Assembly (NCBI GenBank): GCA_012959995.1
Contig: DUCC01000009.1
Span: 45,910-109,909, forward strand
Origin: Acidimicrobiia bacterium
GTDB taxonomy: Bacteria > Actinomycetota > Acidimicrobiia > Acidimicrobiales > MedAcidi-G1
Direction of reading: 5' to 3'
Length of the DNA stretch: 64,000 bases
Within the stretch, counting starts at the first letter, position 1, and the number at the start of each line of letters is the position of its first letter. The notes beneath the pieces were generated by a model. That model was not told the DNA's origin. It saw nothing but the letters and a program-made list of their open reading frames with translations, and did not search any database. Shown here piece after piece: positions 9,147 through 17,448 of the stretch. The translations under genes and the position numbers were made by a program.

Positions 9147-11125
9147 TGCTTTTCGAGAGCTTCGAGTAAGTCCTCGGGAGTACTCACCGGCGCTCGGCAC
9201 GAAAAGTTTTGACACAGATAGGCCAAACCTTCTTGTCGGCCTTCCCAAAGGGGCCCGGGGAGGGGCTCGCCCCAAGAGAGAACCAAATTAGGTCGCCAGG
9301 TGGAGCGCACAGCAGTCAACAGGTCGGGGCGGGTTCCGGGAATGACCAACTCGCTAAGCCCGGTGAGGTGCATGTCCACGGCTCCTAAAAGGTGACCAAA
9401 AGCGGTGGCATGGGCGGCGGCGGGCGCCCCAAAAAGCGCCAGCGTGCCTTCGGCCGCCTCGAGGTAGCGGTCTTCACCGGTTAGCGCACCTAAACGCAAG
9501 AGCGCTCCGGCGGCCAAACTGTTGGCCGATGGTAAAGCATTGTCCATGATTTCTTTGGGGCGAGCCACCAGCGCCGGAGCATCGCTTCCGGTAGAAAAAA
9601 ATCCTCCTCGTTCTGGGTCGCTAAAGAACTCCAACAAAACATCAGCAGTTTGGGTAGCTACTTCAATCCAACGGGCTTCACCGGTGGCTTCGCTCAAGCG
9701 AACTAGGGCGTCAATCATGGCGGCATGGTCGGCGGCAAAGCCGAGTTGACGGGCGCCGCCGTCGGCCTGCCACGAGCGCAACCAGCGGCCCTGCCCCTGG
9801 TGTAAATGGGTACAAAGAAAGTCAGCGTTTTCTTGGGCCGCTTGCAACCAGTCGGGGCGGTCCAAAGCAGCGGCCGCTTCGGCCAGGGTGGCCAGCATCA
9901 AGCCGTTCCATTCGGTAATGACCTTGTCGTCGAGGCCTGGACGAACCCGTTTTTCTCGTTGAGCCAGCAAAGATTGGCGGGCGTTTTCTATTTGGGTAGG
10001 GCGCATCAGCTCGCCCCGTCGAGGACGAAACAAGATATTGCTGCCCTCGAAGTTCCCCGTCTCGGTTGCCCCGTACCAGTCCAAGGCGGCGGGAGCATCG
10101 GGCCCACAAACGGCTTCGATTTCTGCAGTCGACCAAACAAAAAATCGACCCTCTACTCCTTCGGAATCAGCATCCTCAGCCGACGCAAACCCGCCACCTG
10201 GTTGGGTTAGGCGGCGTAGAACGTAACTGATGGTTTCTTCAGTCACCTGCCGCCAACGTTGGTGGCCAACAACTTGCCAAGCATGCAAATAAGTACGAGC
10301 GAGCAAGGCATTGTCGTAAAGCATTTTTTCAAAGTGGGGAACCAGCCATTGTTCATCTACCGAATAACGAGAAAACCCGCCGTCAAGGTGATCGTAAATC
10401 CCCCCAGAGGCCATGGCATCTAGGGTGGTGGTTAGTGCCTCTTGTGCTGCGGGATGGGGCTGGCGAGACAACAAGCGCAGCAACACATCAAGGCTCATGG
10501 CGGGAGGAAACTTGGGGGCGCCGCCAAACCCGCCCCATTGCTCGTCATGGTGGCTGAGCAGGGTTTCTACTGCTTCTTCGATGGCGTCAGGAGCGGGCTG
10601 CCCTTGGGGCTCGCTTGAAGCACTTCTTGCCATGTGAGGCAAAATCTTTTGGGCCAACTGTTCGAGGTCGGGGCGCCGTTCGTTCCACGCTTTGCTTACC
10701 TCGTTTAAAACCTGAGAAAAAGAAGGCATTCCTCCTCGGGGCTGGTCAGGCCAGTAGGTGCCGGCATGAAAAGGGCGGCCATCGGGATAACAAAAAACGG
10801 TCATGGGCCAGCCGCCGCGCCCGGTTAAGGAAGTCAAAGCATCCATGTAAATACTGTCAATGTCGGGTCGTTCTTCACGGTCAATCTTTACGTTTACAAA
10901 TCCGGCGTTCATGATTTCGGCCGTCTCTGGGTTTTCGAAAGATTCGTGGGCCATGACGTGGCACCAGTGGCAAGCCGAATACCCGACAGAAAGCAAAATA
11001 GGCCGATCAGTATTCCGCGCCTCGGCAAAAGCTTCATCGCCCCACGGCCACCAGTCCACCGGGTTATCTGCGTGCTGACGTAAGTAAGGGCTGGTTTCAT
11101 TGGCGAGCCGCTTCACAGAGGGCAC
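9143..11125 (-). CDS. DUF255/YyaL thioredoxin-domain protein (spermatogenesis-associated protein 20-like)
   Basis: A 660-residue cytosolic protein with an N-terminal thioredoxin-like DUF255 domain (about residues 3-165) followed by an alpha/alpha-toroid six-hairpin-glycosidase-like region. Diagnostic N-terminal features are [20 protein letters not shown], the redox-type motif [11 protein letters not shown] and [15 protein letters not shown]. Later motifs include [14 protein letters not shown] and the [17 protein letters not shown] helix. GTG 11125 was chosen because GGAG lies 9-12 nt upstream and homology starts there; a longer frame to 11188 would cross the intergenic palindrome. Its molecular function is not established; a redox or sugar-related role has been suggested for the family. 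Confidence 0.88.
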   Translation of the reverse strand: MPSVKRLANETSPYLRQHADNPVDWWPWGDEAFAEARNTDRPILLSVGYSACHWCHVMAHESFENPETAEIMNAGFVNVKIDREERPDIDSIYMDALTSLTGRGGWPMTVFCYPDGRPFHAGTYWPDQPRGGMPSFSQVLNEVSKAWNERRPDLEQLAQKILPHMARSASSEPQGQPAPDAIEEAVETLLSHHDEQWGGFGGAPKFPPAMSLDVLLRLLSRQPHPAAQEALTTTLDAMASGGIYDHLDGGFSRYSVDEQWLVPHFEKMLYDNALLARTYLHAWQVVGHQRWRQVTEETISYVLRRLTQPGGGFASAEDADSEGVEGRFFVWSTAEIEAVCGPDAPAALDWYGATETGNFEGSNILFRPRRGELMRPTQIENARQSLLAQREKRVRPGLDDKVITEWNGLMLATLAEAAAALDRPDWLQAAQENADFLCTHLHQGQGRWLRSWQADGGARQLGFAADHAAMIDALVRLSEATGEARWIEVATQTADVLLEFFSDPERGGFFSTGSDAPALVARPKEIMDNALPSANSLAAGALLRLGALTGEDRYLEAAEGTLALFGAPAAAHATAFGHLLGAVDMHLTGLSELVIPGTRPDLLTAVRSTWRPNLVLSWGEPLPGPLWEGRQEGLAYLCQNFSCRAPVSTPEDLLEALEKH

Positions 11126-11159
11126 TCTAGCCACTCCGTGTCTCCACGAGAGAGCCCCT

Positions 11160-11200
11160 CCGAGATGAAACATGGGGTCTGGCCCCATGTTTCATCTCGG
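11160..11200. repeat. perfect 18-bp inverted repeat (REP-like palindrome)
   Basis: Arms at 11160-11177 (CCGAGATGAAACATGGGG) and 11183-11200 are exact reverse complements with a 5-nt centre, TCTGG. It lies between the divergent DUF255 and menA genes, in both 5' regions. No T-tract follows on either strand, so it is not a standard terminator. The GGGGTCTGGCCCC core resembles the palindromic centre of extragenic REP-type elements. Confidence 0.85.
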
Positions 11201-11238
11201 GGAGAAGAGAGCATCCCGGGTGCGGGTGATGGCAGACT

Positions 11239-12108
11239 GTGATGATGCAACGATGGATACTAGGCGCACGATTGCGCACCTTGCCTGCAGCCGTGGTGCC
11301 AGTAATGGTCGGTACCGCCGCCGCTGCTGGCAACGGAATTATTTGGTGGCGAGCAGCCGCTGCTTTGCTGGTTGCCCTGTCGCTGCAAACCGGAACCAAC
11401 TTTGCCAACGATTACGCCGACGGAGTACGCGGCACCGATGGGCCAGATCGCGTTGGCCCAGCCCGTTTAGTGGGGGCCGGCTTGGCCCGCCCCGAAGAGG
11501 TCAAACGAGCCGCCTTGTTGTCCTTTGGGGTGGCTGCTCTCGTGGGGGCGGTGTTATCTCTGATAGTGGCGCCGTGGCTGCTTTTGGTAGGGGCGACTGC
11601 CTTGGCGGCGGGCTGGTTTTACACCGGAGGCAAAAACCCCTATGGGTATCGAGGGTTAGGCGAAGTTTTTGTTTTTGTCTTTTTTGGTTTAGTAGCCACC
11701 ATGGGAAGCACCTATGTGCAAGGCCGCCAGGTAACTTGGTTGTCTTTTTCCTCGGCGGTTGCTGTGGGCATGCTGGCTTGTGCGTTGTTGGTGATCAACA
11801 ATTTGCGCGACCGCCCAACCGATGCCCAAGGAGGAAAAATAACTTTGGCCGTGCGCTTGGGGGACCGCCCAACCCGCTTGCTTTATGTTGTGCTGATAGA
11901 CGGAGCGCTCATGGTGGCTTCGCTGGGCGTTTTTGTTCGCCCCTGGGCACCGCTAGTGCTTGGTGCAGGTTTGGTGGCCGCCCCCGCAATACGTCAAGTT
12001 TTGGGTGGAGCCAGCGGAAGTGCGCTTATTCCCGTTTTGGCTTTAACAGGAAAGGTCCAGATGGCGGCCGGCGCTTTGCTTACTTTAGGTTTGGCGCTAT
12101 CTGCCTAA
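11239..12108 (+). CDS. menA: 1,4-dihydroxy-2-naphthoate polyprenyltransferase
   Basis: Integral-membrane UbiA-superfamily prenyltransferase that attaches the polyprenyl chain to 1,4-dihydroxy-2-naphthoate in menaquinone synthesis. The 289-residue protein has about eight membrane segments. The first Asp-rich motif is TNFANDYADGVRGTD (about residues 54-68), where Asp residues bind Mg-diphosphate. The second is VINNLRDRPTDAQGGK (about residues 187-202), with the MenA-typical basic loop KITLAVRLGD. GTG 11239 is followed directly by ATG 11242 and ATG 11245, so the exact start is open. It faces menG (12113-12802) tail to tail, 4 nt apart. Confidence 0.93.
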   Translation: MMMQRWILGARLRTLPAAVVPVMVGTAAAAGNGIIWWRAAAALLVALSLQTGTNFANDYADGVRGTDGPDRVGPARLVGAGLARPEEVKRAALLSFGVAALVGAVLSLIVAPWLLLVGATALAAGWFYTGGKNPYGYRGLGEVFVFVFFGLVATMGSTYVQGRQVTWLSFSSAVAVGMLACALLVINNLRDRPTDAQGGKITLAVRLGDRPTRLLYVVLIDGALMVASLGVFVRPWAPLVLGAGLVAAPAIRQVLGGASGSALIPVLALTGKVQMAAGALLTLGLALSA

Positions 12109-12112
12109 GGCG

Positions 12113-12802
12113 TTAACTGCGGGTAGCGGTCAACAATTGGGCAATGCCTCCGTTAAGCCGGCGCTTGGTTACTTGAGTAAAGCCGGCTTGTTCCATGAGG
12201 GCCAAAAGTTCCGCTTCCGGCGGAAGGTAAGCCACTGATTTTGGGAGATATTGGTAAGCGCTGCGGTCCGAAAGAAGCCCGCCGATGAAAGGAACAACTT
12301 TGCCAAAGTAGAGGCCGTGGCCCCAACGCAGAAAACGGTTTTGCGGTTGGTCTACTTCTAAAAGCGCAACGCGGCCTCCGGGTTTTATTACCCGAGCAAG
12401 TTCGGTAAAAAAAGGTGGCAGGGCGGTGAAGTTGCGCAAAGCAAACCCACAAGTCACCCCGTCGACGCTTTGTGCCGATACCGGAAGGCGCAAAGCATCG
12501 GCATGTACCAGTGGTGCGGTAGTGCGGGCCGCCACCAACATGCCCCACGAGACGTCCACGCCCAGGGGACGAAGTTCAGCTTTTTCTAGATCCAGACATA
12601 AGTCGCCGGTTCCGCAAGCCAAATCTAAAACTACGGCGTGCTTGGGGAGATGCAAATCTCGTACGGTCCTTTTGCGCCAACCAACATCCATGCGAAAAGT
12701 CATGATGCGGTTAACCATGTCGTAGCGGGGAGCAATTTTGTCGAACATAGAACGCACGGCGGCCGCTTTTTCTTCGCCCCGTGGGAGTTCTGAACCGCTC
12801 AC
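12113..12802 (-). CDS. menG: demethylmenaquinone methyltransferase
   Basis: SAM-dependent methyltransferase of the UbiE/MenG family, catalysing the last step of menaquinone synthesis. The 229-residue protein begins with the family block VRSMFDKIAPRYDMVNRIMTF (residues 16-36). The SAM motif LDLACGTGDL is near residue 60, CGFALRNF near residue 117, and the post-motif RVIKPGGRVALLEV near residue 138. The later YQYLPKSV segment is typical of UbiE. It overlaps the upstream small membrane protein gene by 4 nt. With menA next door it gives two steps of the same pathway. Confidence 0.94.
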   Translation of the reverse strand: MSGSELPRGEEKAAAVRSMFDKIAPRYDMVNRIMTFRMDVGWRKRTVRDLHLPKHAVVLDLACGTGDLCLDLEKAELRPLGVDVSWGMLVAARTTAPLVHADALRLPVSAQSVDGVTCGFALRNFTALPPFFTELARVIKPGGRVALLEVDQPQNRFLRWGHGLYFGKVVPFIGGLLSDRSAYQYLPKSVAYLPPEAELLALMEQAGFTQVTKRRLNGGIAQLLTATRS

Positions 12803-13134
12803 TTAAACCACACCCGTTGGTGTTCTCGGCTCATGGGGTGGGTTAAGAGCACGACCAGGATGATGGGGAAAATAACGGAAAAAATAGTGTTGAAATGAAA
12901 GCCATAGATGTTTAGCCGCACCAGGACCGAAGCACCGGCGACGGCCACCCCGGCATACCAACCGAGGCGCCGGTCTTGGGCAATGAAGTAGGCGGCCGGA
13001 ATCATCAACAACCCCAACACGGTTAAGGCCTGTACCCCGCGAGCCATGTTGAACACCCCCTCGATATAAAGCAACAAGGTGGCGGTGACCAGAGTCTGTG
13101 GTTGGTGGCGGTTAACCCACCGGCGTTGTTCCAT
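12799..13134 (-). CDS. small membrane protein of unknown function
   Basis: A 111-residue protein with about four hydrophobic helices (TLLLYIEGVFNMARG; ALTVLGLLMIPAAYFIA; YAGVAVAGASVLVRLNIYG; TIFSVIFPIILVVLLTH). The N-terminus is basic and the C-terminus short and hydrophilic. I do not recognise the family. It is packed between menG (4-nt overlap) and rlmN (4 nt upstream), so it is probably translated in one operon with them. Confidence 0.65.
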   Translation of the reverse strand: MEQRRWVNRHQPQTLVTATLLLYIEGVFNMARGVQALTVLGLLMIPAAYFIAQDRRLGWYAGVAVAGASVLVRLNIYGFHFNTIFSVIFPIILVVLLTHPMSREHQRVWFK

Positions 13135-13138
13135 GGTC

Positions 13139-14239
13139 TTATTCTGGCGGCGAATCTTGACGATCGCTCCGCGAAGGGAGGTCTACCGCCACCCGAGGCC
13201 GCTCTAAGCGAGTGGAGCGAAGTTGCCCGCAAGCGGCATCAATCTCGGTGCCTCGGGTGCGACGGATGGTGGCGTTAGCTCCCAAGTTGGTGAGATGCTC
13301 AGCGAACTTGCGCACCTGCTCGGGCGAAGAACCCTGAGAAGGCCACCCGGGGGTTGGGTTGAGGGGAATCAAGTTAATGTGCGCCCCCAGCGAGCGGGCA
13401 AAACTGGCCAATTGTTGAGCATCAACGGGCTGATCGTTTACGTCGGCAATAAGCGCCCACTCTAGAGACAAGCGTCGCCCCGTACGGTCAAAATGGACTC
13501 GACAAGCGTCCGCTAATTCAGCCAGCGGCCAGCGTTGGTTTATGGGCACCAATTCGTCACGGAGGTCATCGTTGGCGGCATGAAGCGACACGGCCAAGTT
13601 GACGGGGAGTGCTTCTTCGGCCATGCGTAAAATGCCCGGGACCATGCCCACAGTGGAAACGGTTATGTGGCGTGCCGAAAGACCCAAGTCGCCGTGTAGA
13701 CGTTCCACGGCCGTCCAGGTGCGGTCGAAGTTAGCCAAAGGTTCACCCATGCCCATAAAGACCACGTTAGAGACCCGACGGTCGCCGGCTTCTTGTTGGG
13801 CTCGTATGACCTGTTCGACCATTTCTCCGGCGGTGAGGTGCCGGTCGAACCCCATTTGCCCAGTGGCGCAAAACCCGCAACCCATGGCGCAGCCCACTTG
13901 GCTACTTATGCAAACCGTGGAACGCTTTTGGTAATGCATGAGAACGGTTTCAATGAGCGCATCGTCGGTCAACCGCCATAACCATTTAATGGTTTCGCCC
14001 TGGTCGCCTACCGAGCGGACATCTTGGCGGAGAGCGGCCGGCAGAGCGGCACGGAGTTCTTCTCGCAAGTTTTTTGGCAAAGTCGAAATCTCATCGGGGT
14101 TCACCAAGTCTTTGTAGAGGCCTTGCCAAACTTGGTCTACTCGGTAGCGGGGGAGGTCGCCGAGCAGTTCGGCCAACTCGGCTCGACCGTGGTCGTAACG
14201 GGTAACCGGAAGTTGCCGGCTGGTTGGGTTCTCGGTCAC
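13139..14239 (-). CDS. rlmN: 23S rRNA (adenine2503-C2)-methyltransferase
   Basis: Radical-SAM dual-specificity methyltransferase that makes 2-methyladenosine at A2503 of 23S rRNA and A37 of some tRNAs. The 366-residue protein has the radical-SAM cluster motif Cys-x3-Cys-x2-Cys in GCAMGCGFCATGQMGF (about residues 116-131), the SAM-binding stretch NVVFMGMGEPLANFD, and ITVSTVGMVPGI. The C-terminal catalytic Cys needed for the methyl-enzyme intermediate is in GTEIDAACGQL. An accessory N-terminal domain (residues 15-90) is present. It overlaps mshD by 4 nt. Confidence 0.96.
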   Translation of the reverse strand: MTENPTSRQLPVTRYDHGRAELAELLGDLPRYRVDQVWQGLYKDLVNPDEISTLPKNLREELRAALPAALRQDVRSVGDQGETIKWLWRLTDDALIETVLMHYQKRSTVCISSQVGCAMGCGFCATGQMGFDRHLTAGEMVEQVIRAQQEAGDRRVSNVVFMGMGEPLANFDRTWTAVERLHGDLGLSARHITVSTVGMVPGILRMAEEALPVNLAVSLHAANDDLRDELVPINQRWPLAELADACRVHFDRTGRRLSLEWALIADVNDQPVDAQQLASFARSLGAHINLIPLNPTPGWPSQGSSPEQVRKFAEHLTNLGANATIRRTRGTEIDAACGQLRSTRLERPRVAVDLPSRSDRQDSPPE

Positions 14240-14982
14240 CGGACGATCCGTTGGTAGGAGCGGTTAACGAGTTCTCGTTTGAAACCCATGGCGCTGTAAA
14301 TGCGGTTGGCGGGCCGGTTGTCGGACTCCACGTAAAGCATTGAGTGTTTGAGCCCTTGTTCGGTCATCCAGTTGAGGCCAGCCAAAGTTAATTGGGCCCC
14401 GTAGCCCTGGCCATGCAGATCGGGGTCAATAGCGATGGCGTAGATTTCGCCGCGTGCCGGTTTCAGATCGTGGTGAACCTTCACCCAACAAAAACCTGCG
14501 ACCTCGCCATCTAGTTCCCAAAGTAAAAATCCTTCCGGGTCGAACCAAGGTTCAGACATTTTTTCGGCCAACTGCTGGGCCGTCATGTCGCTTTGCTCGG
14601 GGTGCCAAGCAAAGGCTCGGTTGTTGATGTCTAGGAAGTCCTCTTGGTCTTCGTCGGTATAGGGGCGGGGTTCTAAGGTGCTGAGGGGCGCAGGCAGCGG
14701 GCGTTCTAAGCGCCACAGATCACGTACCGGGGTGAACCCGGCGGCCAAAGGTACTTGGTCGCTTTGCAAGGTGGCGTTTTCGATCCAGTATTCCAGCCGG
14801 CCGCCTCCGTAGTTCATTAAGGCCTGCCCGGCGGCTTCAAGCATGCGTTGTTGGCGGGGTTTGTCTTCTTCGGGTACGACAAGGTGAACCAGCCATGCAT
14901 TGCGGGCTGGTTCAAGAGTGGCTGAGTCGGTGCCGTCAGAAACGGTGAGGGTTTGAGCGTCGTCTGGGGGAGCATTGTCCAT
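14236..14982 (-). CDS. mshD: mycothiol synthase-like GNAT acetyltransferase
   Basis: Mycothiol synthase acetylates Cys-GlcN-Ins in the last step of mycothiol synthesis, an actinobacteria-specific thiol. The 248-residue protein has the second, active GNAT domain with NNRAFAWHPEQSDMT (about residues 128-142), a signature of MshD. It also has the acetyl-CoA loop IAIDPDLHGQGYGAQLT and the C-terminal ESDNRPANRIYSAMGF. It is shorter than typical MshD (about 300 residues), and its N-terminal GNAT half is reduced. ATG 14982 was chosen with TAACCT 8 nt upstream; a longer frame to 15195 would run into nth on the other strand. It overlaps rlmN and is divergent from nth. Confidence 0.8.
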   Translation of the reverse strand: MDNAPPDDAQTLTVSDGTDSATLEPARNAWLVHLVVPEEDKPRQQRMLEAAGQALMNYGGGRLEYWIENATLQSDQVPLAAGFTPVRDLWRLERPLPAPLSTLEPRPYTDEDQEDFLDINNRAFAWHPEQSDMTAQQLAEKMSEPWFDPEGFLLWELDGEVAGFCWVKVHHDLKPARGEIYAIAIDPDLHGQGYGAQLTLAGLNWMTEQGLKHSMLYVESDNRPANRIYSAMGFKRELVNRSYQRIVR

Positions 14983-15021
14983 GACCGGCGAGGTTACCGC
15001 CTGTGGCGGCAAGTGCTGGGG

Positions 15022-15027
15022 TACGGT
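15022..15027 (+). promoter_or_regulatory. -10-like box TACGGT before nth
   Basis: TACGGT lies 7 nt before ATG 15035 with no Shine-Dalgarno between, consistent with a leaderless nth transcript. Confidence 0.4.
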
Positions 15028-15034
15028 TGAAGAT

Positions 15035-15676
15035 ATGGCACTTCCCCGATCTCCAAAAGGCCGAGCCCGCGTCACTAACCAGCGTTTATCTGAGGAATAT
15101 CCGGATGCGCTTTGTGAACTCGACCATGAAAATCCGTTCCAACTGTTGACCGCTACCATTTTGTCGGCGCAGTGCACCGATAAGCGAATCAACATGGTGA
15201 CCCCGGCATTATTTAAGCGTTACCCCACGCCAGAAGATTTAGCGGGCGCTCGCCCGGCGGAGTTAGAAGAGATCATCCGGTCGACTGGTTTTTATGCCGC
15301 TAAGGCCCGCAGCCTGTTGGGAATGGCTCAACGTTTGGTGGAGGTGTATGACAGCGAAGTGCCGGGAGACATGAAGGATTTGGTTTCTTTGCCGGGGGTC
15401 GGGCGCAAAACAGCCAATGTGGTAAGGAGCGTAGATTTAGGGCTCCCCGGATTGCCGGTAGATACTCATGTAGGCCGCTTGGCTCGCCATTTGGGCTTGA
15501 CTACCGAAACCGACCCGGTGAAAGTTGAAAGAGAACTCAACCCCATGGTGCCGGCTGATGAACGAGGTTCGTTTAGTTTGCGTTTGATTTTACACGGGCG
15601 GCGAGTGTGCCCCAGTCGCAAGCCGCGATGCGAAGAATGCGTGTTGAACGATTTTTGCCCCGATTCAACCGCTTGA
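15035..15676 (+). CDS. nth: endonuclease III (DNA glycosylase/AP lyase)
   Basis: Base-excision-repair glycosylase for oxidised pyrimidines. The 213-residue protein has the helix-hairpin-helix LPGVGRKTANVV (about residues 113-124), with the catalytic Lys in GRKTA, and the catalytic Asp in VDTHVGRLARHLGL (about residue 138). The C-terminal [4Fe-4S] ligands have the canonical spacing Cys-x6-Cys-x2-Cys-x5-Cys (CPSRKPRCEECVLNDFC). ATG 15035 matches the family start; a frame starting at 14975 would overlap mshD. It is followed by a 6C-like sRNA with its own terminator. Confidence 0.95.
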   Translation: MALPRSPKGRARVTNQRLSEEYPDALCELDHENPFQLLTATILSAQCTDKRINMVTPALFKRYPTPEDLAGARPAELEEIIRSTGFYAAKARSLLGMAQRLVEVYDSEVPGDMKDLVSLPGVGRKTANVVRSVDLGLPGLPVDTHVGRLARHLGLTTETDPVKVERELNPMVPADERGSFSLRLILHGRRVCPSRKPRCEECVLNDFCPDSTA

Positions 15677-15742
15677 GGCCGGTTGTAAAAAAAATAGCTT
15701 CGGCGTCTTTCTTTGCGCAGTATTTTGTATTACTCTAAATGT

Positions 15743-15827
15743 TGCCGGGTCCCGCCACCCGGCCGCGAGGGAGGGTCCCGCCACCCACCTCGCCCGCTTG
15801 ACGCCCTTCGGGGCGTCAAGCCTTTTT
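15743..15827 (+). ncRNA. 6C-like small RNA: two C-rich-loop hairpins plus terminator
   Basis: Two adjacent hairpins display the same loop, CCCGCC. Hairpin A pairs 15744-15750 (GCCGGGT) with 15757-15763 (ACCCGGC). Hairpin B pairs 15765-15770 (GCGAGG) with 15788-15793 and 15773-15776 (GGGT) with 15783-15786 (ACCC), with a small internal loop. A strong rho-independent terminator follows at once. This is the architecture of the actinobacterial 6C RNA, which has two stem-loops with C-rich terminal loops; here each loop has one G among the Cs. A TACTCT box at 15731-15736 would place the 5' end near 15743, giving an RNA of about 85 nt. In Mycobacterium the 6C RNA acts on mRNAs through its C-rich loops. 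Structure is seen directly; family membership is inferred. Confidence 0.65.
15796..15827 (+). terminator. rho-independent terminator with UUCG tetraloop
   Basis: An 11-bp stem GCTTGACGCCC (15796-15806) and its exact complement (15811-15821) enclose the stable tetraloop TTCG and are followed by C and TTTTT. It ends the 6C-like RNA and any read-through from nth. Confidence 0.9.
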
Positions 15828-15856
15828 ACGGCCTGTTTTCGTATTGGGGGCTGCGG

Positions 15857-16048
15857 TTAGCGTTGGCGCCCTAAGCGGCTGAGTTCACGTTGGGCAGCTT
15901 GTAGGTGGCGTTCTACCTCTAAGAGCGTGGAATTTTCGTCGGTTCGGTCGCCGTCGGGGTTTTCCATTAGCGCACTGATGCGTAGTGCCAAAGCGGTTAT
16001 TTGGGTTTCCAACGAAGAAAGTTCACCGGGAGAAGGAAGCGTGGCCAT
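15857..16048 (-). CDS. small hypothetical coiled-coil protein
   Basis: A 63-residue open frame rich in Glu, Leu and Arg, with heptad-like spacing from LSSLETQITALALRISAL to EVERHLQAAQRELSRLG, so a short coiled coil is likely. It lies alone between the 6C-like RNA terminator and hisD, divergent from hisD. I do not recognise a family. ATG 16048 has GACTTGACCT just upstream and no clear Shine-Dalgarno. It could be spurious, but amino-acid composition and third-position bias look coding. Confidence 0.5.
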   Translation of the reverse strand: MATLPSPGELSSLETQITALALRISALMENPDGDRTDENSTLLEVERHLQAAQRELSRLGRQR

Positions 16049-16131
16049 AGGTCAAGTCTGCCCGAAGTTTTGGCAATGAACAATTTTCATGGGATGAAAA
16101 AAATGATGACTTTCTCTGGGCTGTGGCCGGG

Positions 16132-16137
16132 TAGCGT
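16132..16137 (+). promoter_or_regulatory. -10-like box TAGCGT before hisD
   Basis: TAGCGT lies exactly 6 nt before the GTG start of hisD at 16144 with no ribosome-binding site between them. This suggests a leaderless his operon transcript. Confidence 0.5.
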
Positions 16138-16143
16138 GTCTAG

Positions 16144-17448
16144 GTGCTTGCTCGCTTAGATCTCCGTGGCTCTACGGCCCCCCTGGATGAAGTCTTGCCG
16201 CGTCCCGGATTGGGTGAGGGCAACCCGAAAGAAGCCGTTCAAAATATTTTGGCTCAGGTAAAAACAAACGGCGACGATGCTTTGCGTGAACTCACCGAAC
16301 GCTTTGACGGGTGCCGGCCCTCTTCGCTGGTCATCGGGCGTTCCGAGATGGAAGCAGCCTTAGGTCGAGTGCCCGAAGATTTTCGCCGGGCGCTAGAAAC
16401 CGCGGCCAAGAATATTCGCCTCCACCATCAAGACCAGCAAGAAAAAAAGCACACGGTGTCTCGTCAAGGCTTGACCGTTGAGTCCTGGGCGCAACCGGTG
16501 GAGCGTGCCGGATGCTACGTACCGGGGGGCCGCGCCGCTTACCCATCCACGGTGTTAATGACCGCCATCATTGCCCGAGTAGCAGGGGTAAAAGAATGTG
16601 TGGTGTGTGTGCCGCCGGGCCCCGATGGCTTGGTGCCCGACGCTACCTTGGCCGCCGCTGCGGTAGCGCAGGTAGATGTAGTGCACCCGGTGGGAGGCGC
16701 TCAAGCCATTGCGGCGTTGGCCTACGGTACCGAATCGGTAAAACCAGTCGAGGTCATTGTGGGCCCCGGCAACGTGTATGTGGCTTTAGCTAAGCGAGAG
16801 GTGGCCGGTTTGGTGGCGGTCCCGTCGGCTTTTGCTGGCCCCTCGGAGGTGGTGGTGATAGCCGATGAGAGCGCTCCACCCGAATTGGTAGCTATTGACC
16901 TCATGGTGCAGGCCGAACACGGACCACAAGGACTGGCTTGGCTTATCACTTGGGACTCCGCAACGGCAGACCGAGTGGACGAAGCGTTGCAAGAATTGTT
17001 GATCACCGCCCCGCGTCGGGCCGAAATTGAGTCAACGCTACAAGACGCTGGTTACTGCGTTTTGGTTGATGACCCCGCTCAAGCCTTAGCGGTGTCTGAC
17101 GCTATAGCCCCCGAACACTTAGAAATAATGACCACGGAGGCCGATGTTTTGGCGGCCCGGGTGCGTCATGCCGGTGCTATCTTTTGTGGACCATGGTCGC
17201 CGGCTTCGCTGGGCGATTACGTCGCCGGGCCTAGCCATGTTTTACCCACCGCTGGGACCGCTCGTTTTTCTGGCGCCTTGACGGTTAGCGATTTTACTAA
17301 AGAGATGCACATCGTGACGGCCAGCCCGGAAGCTATTGAAAAGCTCGGACCGACCGTGGTGGTGTTGGCGGAAGCCGAGGGTTTGGATGCTCACGCCGCT
17401 TCGCTACGCATACGTCAAGATTTGTTGATTGGTCAAAACGATGACTAA
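16144..17448 (+). CDS. hisD: histidinol dehydrogenase
   Basis: Zinc- and NAD-dependent enzyme for the last two oxidation steps from L-histidinol to histidine. The 434-residue protein has AGCYVPGGRAAYPSTVLM (about residues 121-138), PVGGAQAIAALAYGT, and GPGNVYVALAKREV. The Zn ligands are in MVQAEHGPQG (about residue 258) and the catalytic Glu-His in APEHLEI (about residue 325). GTG 16144 is the start. It is first in the hisDCBHAF cluster and overlaps hisC by 8 nt. Confidence 0.97.
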   Translation: MLARLDLRGSTAPLDEVLPRPGLGEGNPKEAVQNILAQVKTNGDDALRELTERFDGCRPSSLVIGRSEMEAALGRVPEDFRRALETAAKNIRLHHQDQQEKKHTVSRQGLTVESWAQPVERAGCYVPGGRAAYPSTVLMTAIIARVAGVKECVVCVPPGPDGLVPDATLAAAAVAQVDVVHPVGGAQAIAALAYGTESVKPVEVIVGPGNVYVALAKREVAGLVAVPSAFAGPSEVVVIADESAPPELVAIDLMVQAEHGPQGLAWLITWDSATADRVDEALQELLITAPRRAEIESTLQDAGYCVLVDDPAQALAVSDAIAPEHLEIMTTEADVLAARVRHAGAIFCGPWSPASLGDYVAGPSHVLPTAGTARFSGALTVSDFTKEMHIVTASPEAIEKLGPTVVVLAEAEGLDAHAASLRIRQDLLIGQNDD

